Assembly (NCBI GenBank): GCA_021014945.1
Contig: MU266799.1
Coordinates: 1 to 13,743 of the forward strand
Source: Leucogyrophana mollusca
Lineage: Eukaryota > Basidiomycota > Agaricomycetes > Boletales
DNA length: 13,743 nucleotides
Reading direction: 5' to 3'
A program made the position numbers and the translations under genes. Below the pieces are notes generated by a model. That model was given only the letters and a program-made list of their open reading frames with translations, was not told where the DNA came from and did no database searches. The stretch's first letter is position 1, and every line of letters starts with the position of its first letter. Of the stretch, positions 8,150-13,743 are shown in pieces.

Positions 8150-8301
8150 TTAGTACAAAATTAGTACAACACGCTCTCTCTAAGTCCCTTGACGTCTCCT
8201 CTGGCTACCATTCCACCTGCTACTTACTCGCTTTCACTTATCTTTAACTGATCACCCTCTCTTCATTCTCTGCTTGTCTTAATTATTCGTAGTCGTTGAC
8301 C
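8150..8301 (+). promoter_or_regulatory. Tricalbin core promoter and leader
   Basis: A direct repeat TTAGTACAA occurs at 8150-8158 and 8161-8169, spaced 11 bp, about one helical turn. It is followed by a pyrimidine-rich stretch to about 8280, typical of the region around fungal transcription starts. No ATG precedes the start codon in the last 100 bases, and the start context is GACCATGTC. Confidence 0.45.
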
Positions 8302-11300
8302 ATGTCGACAAACGCCCCGCCAAACGGGGATGTACAACATCAACAAGAAGCGCATGCGCAAGTTCATGGAATGTTGAACCATGATGCGTCCAAGGGTGCT
8401 GCCGTGCATTCCTTCGACCCCGAGGCGTCACCACAACAAAAGGCTGCTGCCGCCGGAAAGGGCCGCGACCAGCTCAAGAGCAGCGGAGCACAAGAAGGAA
8501 ATACCCAGGGAGGCAAAGGTACGCTTGTAGTTTCAAAGGGATAGAGTGCAACGCCGTGATTCATCATCTCTAGAAGTGGCCATTGATACCGGCAACTCCG
8601 ACGTCGTTCCCACCATAACAGTCGAGGACGCAGACAAGACCACTAAGGAGGAGCATGAGAAGAATGGAGACGCTTCGACTGCGGCTGCTCCAGCGCCTGC
8701 GCCAGGTGCATTTCCAGCAGGCCCTGCCCCCGCTATTCCAGACTGGTATAAAGTCGGTTGGCGTGCCGCTGCAAACATTGACCGGCCGCCGCTGGAGCAA
8801 GGAGAGGAAAAAGATAAGACTATCTTGCAGATGTTCCTCTATGAGCAGTATTACGGGGAATGGTATCACAACGCCGCGCTCATCTTTTTCGTACGTGTTC
8901 AAGCATTCTCTGCAGCTCTGTTCCTCATTTGATCGTGTCATATCAGGCCGTGTTTTCCTCTCACTTCCTGACGCGTTTCAGTCTTGGCTGGGGCTGGCTC
9001 TTCATAGTGCTCGCCATATGCAACACATACTATACCACCTCCATGATGCGCGTCCGCCGCCGCGCACGAGATGACATTCAACGCGAGCTTGTAAAAACTC
9101 GACTCGCGTCCGAGCACGAAAGCGCTGACTGGATCAACAACTTCCTCGATCGCTTCTGGCTTATCTACGAGCCAGTCCTCTCGGCTACTGTGGTAGCTTC
9201 GGTAGATCAGATTCTCAGCACGAATACGCCTCCTTTCCTTGACTCGCTGCGTCTCAGCACTTTCACACTGGGTACCAAAGCTCCACGAATCGACAAAGTT
9301 AGGACATTCCCCAAGACGGCCGACGATATCGTGATGATGGACTGGGGTCTCTCTTTTACCCCAAATGACATCTCTGACTTGACACCTCGCCAAGCCGAGC
9401 AGAAAGTGAACCCAAAGATTGTACTTTCCGTGCGGCTCGGCAAAGGGCTTGCGACGGCTGCTATGCCTATCTTAATTGAAGACATCAGTTTCACTGGGCT
9501 GATGAGGATTAGGTTGAAGTTGATGTCAAACTTCCCTCACGTGCAAATCGTCGACCTCAGCTTTTTGGAGAAGCCTGTCTTCGACTACGTGTTGAAGCCC
9601 GTTGGCGGAGATACCTTCGGATTTGATATAGCTCATGTGAGTAGCCACCGTTCGTTTCGTTGCCCAGCTCATTGAACGCCCTTTAGGTTCCCGGGCTGTC
9701 GGCATTCATTCGCGACATGGTACACGCGACACTAGGCCCAATGATGTACGACCCGAACGTCTTCACCCTCAATCTTGAGCAACTTCTTTCTGGCACTCCG
9801 CTAGATGCAGCTATTGGTGTCGTTCAAGTAACTGTGGAAGCCGCGCGTGCGCTCAAGGGAAGCAAAATCGGTGGGGGATCACCGGATCCTTTTGTTAGCA
9901 TCAGCATCAATAATCGTGAAGAACTTGCGAGAACCAAATACAAGCACAGCACGTAAGCCTCAGTTTCTCGGTTTGTTCGCTCTCTGTGCTCACGATGACA
10001 CAGATTCAACCCGACCTGGATGGAAACCAAGTTTATCCTGGTCAACTCGTTACAGGAGTCGCTCATTCTTAGCGTTGTCGATTACAATGGTCACAGGAAA
10101 GACACGCCTCTCGGTGCCGCCACTTTTGAAATGCAAAAACTACTCGAAGATGCCACTCAGGAGGATATTGAACTTCCGGTTCTAAGGGATGGGAAGGACA
10201 AAGGACAGCTCAGATTCACCGTCAATTACTTCCCAGTATTGAAGCCCGAGACCGTGGACGGAAAAGAACAAGTGCCTAACACTAGTACGCCGCCATTTGC
10301 TTCTGGTAGTAGCCAACTGATGCTAATCTTTGTTCAGACGTCGGCATTGTCCGTATGACCATCCATCAGGCCAAAGAGCTAGATCACACCAAATCCCTCT
10401 CAGGCGATCTCAATCCAATCGCCAAATTGTTCCTGGGCAATAGCAGTTCATCCATGCATCGTACGCAGATCATCAAACACACCAACAATCCCGTATGGGA
10501 GTCGGCTACGGAGTTCCTCTGCTCCGACAAAGCATCATCCGTCGTGACTATCAAGGTTATGGACGAGCGGGATTTCCTCAAAGACCCCGTTGTTGGCTAC
10601 ATGTCCGTTCGACTAACGGATCTACTTGAGGCGGAGACTGCTGCCGGACGAGACTGGTGGCCGCTGAGCGGTTGTAAGAGCGGCAAGCTTCGGATTACCA
10701 CCGAGTGGAAGCCGCTCCACATGGCCGGCGCTTTGAGCGGGGTGGCCCAGTATGTGCCTCCTATTGGTGTAGTGCGGTTGTGGCTAAAGAAAGCAACGGA
10801 TGTCAAGTACGTGATTCCAGTGTCTGGCAAGTGTTAGATTGATTCTGATACCCTCTCACAGAAATGTTGAAGCTGCACTCGGTGGCAAGGTAATTTGTTA
10901 TGTTTGCTTTATTCGCGTTAGAATGACTTTCGTGCATAGAGCGACCCGTACGTCAGGGTGCAGGTCGGCGGCCAAACGCAGGGCAGGACTGAGGTTATCA
11001 ACAACAGTACGGTCCACTCATTCGACCCTGCCCACTTGTCTGACTTTTGTCTGCAGACTTGAATCCGGAGTGGGACGAGATCATCTACATACCAGGTATG
11101 AGTGCCCCCCACGGTTTGGTTCCTTCTGCTAATAGATCCTCTGAAATAGTTCACTCGCTGAGGGAGGTTCGTATCCTATTGCCCTAGGTGTGGCGGTATC
11201 AACTAAAATGACTTGTAGTCAATGTTCATGGAAGTCATGGACTATCAGAACCTAACGAAGGTAATATACGTTCGGCCAGGTCTTCCTATTTGCTGAATCT

Positions 11301-13706
11301 CACTAAATGTAGGATCGATCGCTTGGGTCAGTGGAGCTCCGCGTTGGTGACCTTGCACGCGAGGCCTCTGGCGGTTCTGAATATCGGTATGAAGCTACCG
11401 GCAAGAAGGAAGGCGCCGACCCTATCCAGCTGGATGGCGGCGGTAGTCACATGTTCAAAGGCCAGCTACACTATGAAGCCGAGTTTGTACCAGCCCTCGC
11501 ACTCAAGGGCGTGAAGTTTGACAATGATGAAAATGAGCTGCAACGTGCCGCAAGAGAAGGCGAAGGCGGCGAGGATGGTAGCGTTGCCAGCAGGAGCTCC
11601 AGCCGCTCGTCCTCGCCTTCGCTCAGGGAGGAGAGGCACGTTACGGTGGCCAGGCCGACAACTGATCAAGGTCACGTTCCCGCGAAGTCCACAGACACGA
11701 CGGACGCCGCGAAGACGAACGGAGCCGCCGAGACCGCGGAGAAAGGCGGCACAGCGCAGACGAACGGAGAAACCGGGGGTGGAAAAGAGGAAACGGGTGT
11801 GGAGCTCAGCAAAGAGGAATTGCTGAAGCATCGTGAGTACCTTCTCAAATGCTTGCGGTCACCATTGAAAATTTTCGGCAGAGTCTGGTGTGATTATCTT
11901 CAATGTTATCTCCGGTCAACTGCACAAGAAAGCTCGTCTGGAGGTGTGTTTGGACGATGGGTACTGGCCGGCTTTCAGCACAGCGAAAGCCCGGAGCACT
12001 CACGCTCAATGGCAACATGTCGGCGAAGGTTTCATCAAGGAGCTTGACTTTGGTCGCGTGTGGCTACGCTTGAACGAGAACAACGAGGGCGAAAAGGATG
12101 ACATAATTGCCGAATGGAAGGGTGATGCAAAGCCGTTCTTGGAGGCCACTTTGGTATGCTCGCACTTCTCCTAGGCCATGGTTTGGCTGCTAATGCTGGT
12201 TCGGCAGGACCGTCGCTCGACGTTCACTCTTACGGATGATGAAGAGAGGGTATCCACCATCGAAATCGAAGCTCGCTATGTCCCCGTTCCCGTCAAGCTA
12301 GAGGCCAGGGAGAGCGTTAATAGTAAGTGAAAAGACTTCAACGCTGATTTTCCTTAACATCGCACGCAGATCAGGGCATGCTTACCGTTCAGCTCCTGGA
12401 AGGCAAAGACATCCGTGCCGCAGACAGAGGAGGTACAAAATTTCTTGACGCCTGACACAACCGTGCTGAGCGCTATCTATCAGGCAAATCTGATCCCTTC
12501 GCAGTGTTCTCGTTGAATGGGCAAAGAGTTTTCAAGTCGCAAACCAAGAAGAAAACTCTCAACCCCGACTGGCAGGAGGACTTTTCATTCAGCGTAGTAT
12601 GTTGACATTTCTTCCATGGTAGGCGTATGCTTATCTTCCTGGACAGCCTTCTCGTGTTGCTGCCGATTTCTGTGTCGAGGTGTTCGACTGGAATCAGGTC
12701 GAGCAAGCCAAGAGCCTCGGTAGCGGCCGCATTGAACTGGCAGATATCGAACCCTTCCAAGCAGCTGAGAAGATTATCACACTCTCGTCAGAGAAACATG
12801 GTGAGAAAGGCGAGGTCCATCTCCGTATGACATTCAGACCCGAAATCATTGTCAAAACTCGCAAGAACACGTCGACCTTCTCTGCCGCCGGACGCGCCAT
12901 GACCCAATTCGGTTCTCTGCCGATGGGCGCAGGCAAAGGTGTGATCCAGGGTGTTGGTGGTATCTTCAAGAAAGACTTTGGTCGCCACGAGAAACAGGAG
13001 GAGAGCTTGCACCCACCTTCTGATCTTCCGCCTGGGCAGGCTTCACAACCAGTCTCACAATCTCAGACAATGGGTGGAAACGGCGCCGCTACGTTCCCTT
13101 CCTTGAGCGCCAACGCAGCCACCAGCGGAGGTCCACCCTCGCAGCCTGGGACATTGAGAGTCACTGTGTTGGATGCCAAGGATTTAAGCAGTGGCGATAT
13201 CAAGCCTTATGTGGTGCTCCGCGTCGGGGACAAAGAATACAAGACGAAACATGTCGGCAAGACGTCCACGCCTGAATGGTGATTAGTGATTGACATTCTC
13301 ATTTGTCATTGTCCTGACCCAGTTCATAGGAACGAGGCTTTCAATTTCGCTGCAAGCCAATATACGCCGAAGATCCACGTGTGGATACACGACCACAAGA
13401 CTTTGGGCAAAGACAAGATGCTGGGCGAGGGCGAGGTTGACGTATGTGATATCCCTGCCCACTTTTCGTTAGACTTATGATTTGAATCAGATTTGGCGAC
13501 ACATCCAAGTTGGCAAAACATCCTCGGCTGACGTATTTTCCGAGTTGCGCGAAGGTGGCCTATTGCGGCTGAGGCTCGAGTTCGATGCTGATAACAATCC
13601 TCTCGCTCGAGACCCATCCATCACCTCTTTCGAGCGAACACCAACGACATCCCCGTCAAGATTTAGCTTAAGGGGCCGAAGACCAGGGTCGAATGAGGAC
13701 AACTAA
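8302..13706 (+). CDS. TCB: Tricalbin: SMP and multi-C2 ER-plasma membrane tether, 19 exons
   Basis: ER-anchored extended-synaptotagmin family protein that tethers ER to plasma membrane and moves lipids. Exon ends: 8302-8518, 8574-8890, 8947-9636, 9687-9952, 10004-10284, 10338-10806, 10862-10889, 10940-11006, 11057-11095, 11150-11166, 11219-11260, 11313-11832, 11882-12153, 12208-12322, 12370-12432, 12484-12596, 12647-13278, 13330-13441, 13491-13706. All 18 introns are 47-56 nt and in phase; the product is 1491 residues, typical for tricalbins. Order: disordered N-terminus, hydrophobic hairpin at about 174-210, SMP domain about 236-445, C2A about 452-575, C2B from 592, C2C about 733-830 (GGKSDPYVRV), Ser/Glu-rich linker about 888-977, a C2-like module about 986-1110, C2D about 1115-1230 (GGKSDPFAVF), a second linker, and C2E about 1340-1450. 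Several C2 loops lack some calcium-binding Asp residues, so calcium dependence is uncertain. The gene is complete; which paralogue (TCB1/2/3) is not resolvable here. Confidence 0.95.
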
Positions 13707-13743
13707 TGGTCTGCTTTTTGTTCATTGTCATCAGACACTCCAA

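Larger units (their letters stand above)
6868..8301. other. 1.4-kb gap between UGO1-like and tricalbin genes
   Basis: It begins with the 3' end of the UGO1-like gene and ends with the tricalbin promoter. Open frames at 7417-7707 (+, 96 codons) and 7885-8247 (+, 120 codons) lack splice context and family resemblance, and the first has A/T-ending codons unlike its neighbours. On the minus strand a frame ending at 7777 reads MMKSLEAPRVGGFGLIEPLL but has no convincing upstream exon. No RNA gene was recognised. A non-coding transcript or decayed gene is possible. Confidence 0.45.

Noticed and set aside
8860..9074. Overlapping plus-strand frames crossing the tricalbin intron 8891-8946
   Set aside because: They read through the intron or out of frame; splicing gives one continuous membrane-hairpin and SMP sequence.

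Overview
The window looks like nuclear DNA of a basidiomycete fungus, probably an Agaricomycete. The genes are cut by many 45-60 nt introns with GTRNGT-type donors and CAG/TAG acceptors, coding is dense on both strands, and the recognisable proteins are fungal housekeeping types. This taxon is inferred from gene structure and family resemblance, not from any search.

Layout, left to right: 1-898 holds no gene I can support, only short repeats and a cluster of ATGCAT palindromes. 899-1476 (+) is a four-exon BET1-type SNARE. 1666-3883 (-) is an eleven-exon SUMO protease (ULP1) with all catalytic residues, convergent with BET1. Divergent from ULP1, only 67 bp away, is a probable two-exon small gene (3951-4326, +) of unknown function with a presequence-like N-terminus. 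4327-4886 is non-coding as far as I can tell. 4895-4998 (-) is an elongator tRNA-Met(CAU) with a 30-nt intron. 5280-6867 (+) is a three-exon carrier-fold protein resembling the mitochondrial fusion factor UGO1. 6868-8301 is a long gap with promoter-like motifs near its right end. 8302-13706 (+) is a complete nineteen-exon tricalbin (TM hairpin, SMP domain, several C2 domains) of 1491 residues.

I rebuilt the exon structures by hand, requiring GT-AG introns and phase continuity across every junction. ULP1, UGO1 and tricalbin come out as uninterrupted reading frames of 569, 490 and 1491 residues. BET1 gives 139 residues, with one uncertain first intron.

The genes do not form a pathway or cluster. 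They are unrelated membrane-traffic (BET1), SUMO (ULP1), mitochondrial outer-membrane (UGO1-like) and ER-plasma-membrane contact (tricalbin) functions. I found no mobile element, CRISPR array, secondary-metabolite cluster or evident novel system. The most interesting items are the hidden small gene, a two-codon upstream ORF overlapping the UGO1 start, the folded tRNA intron, and a run of very small exons inside one tricalbin C2 domain.
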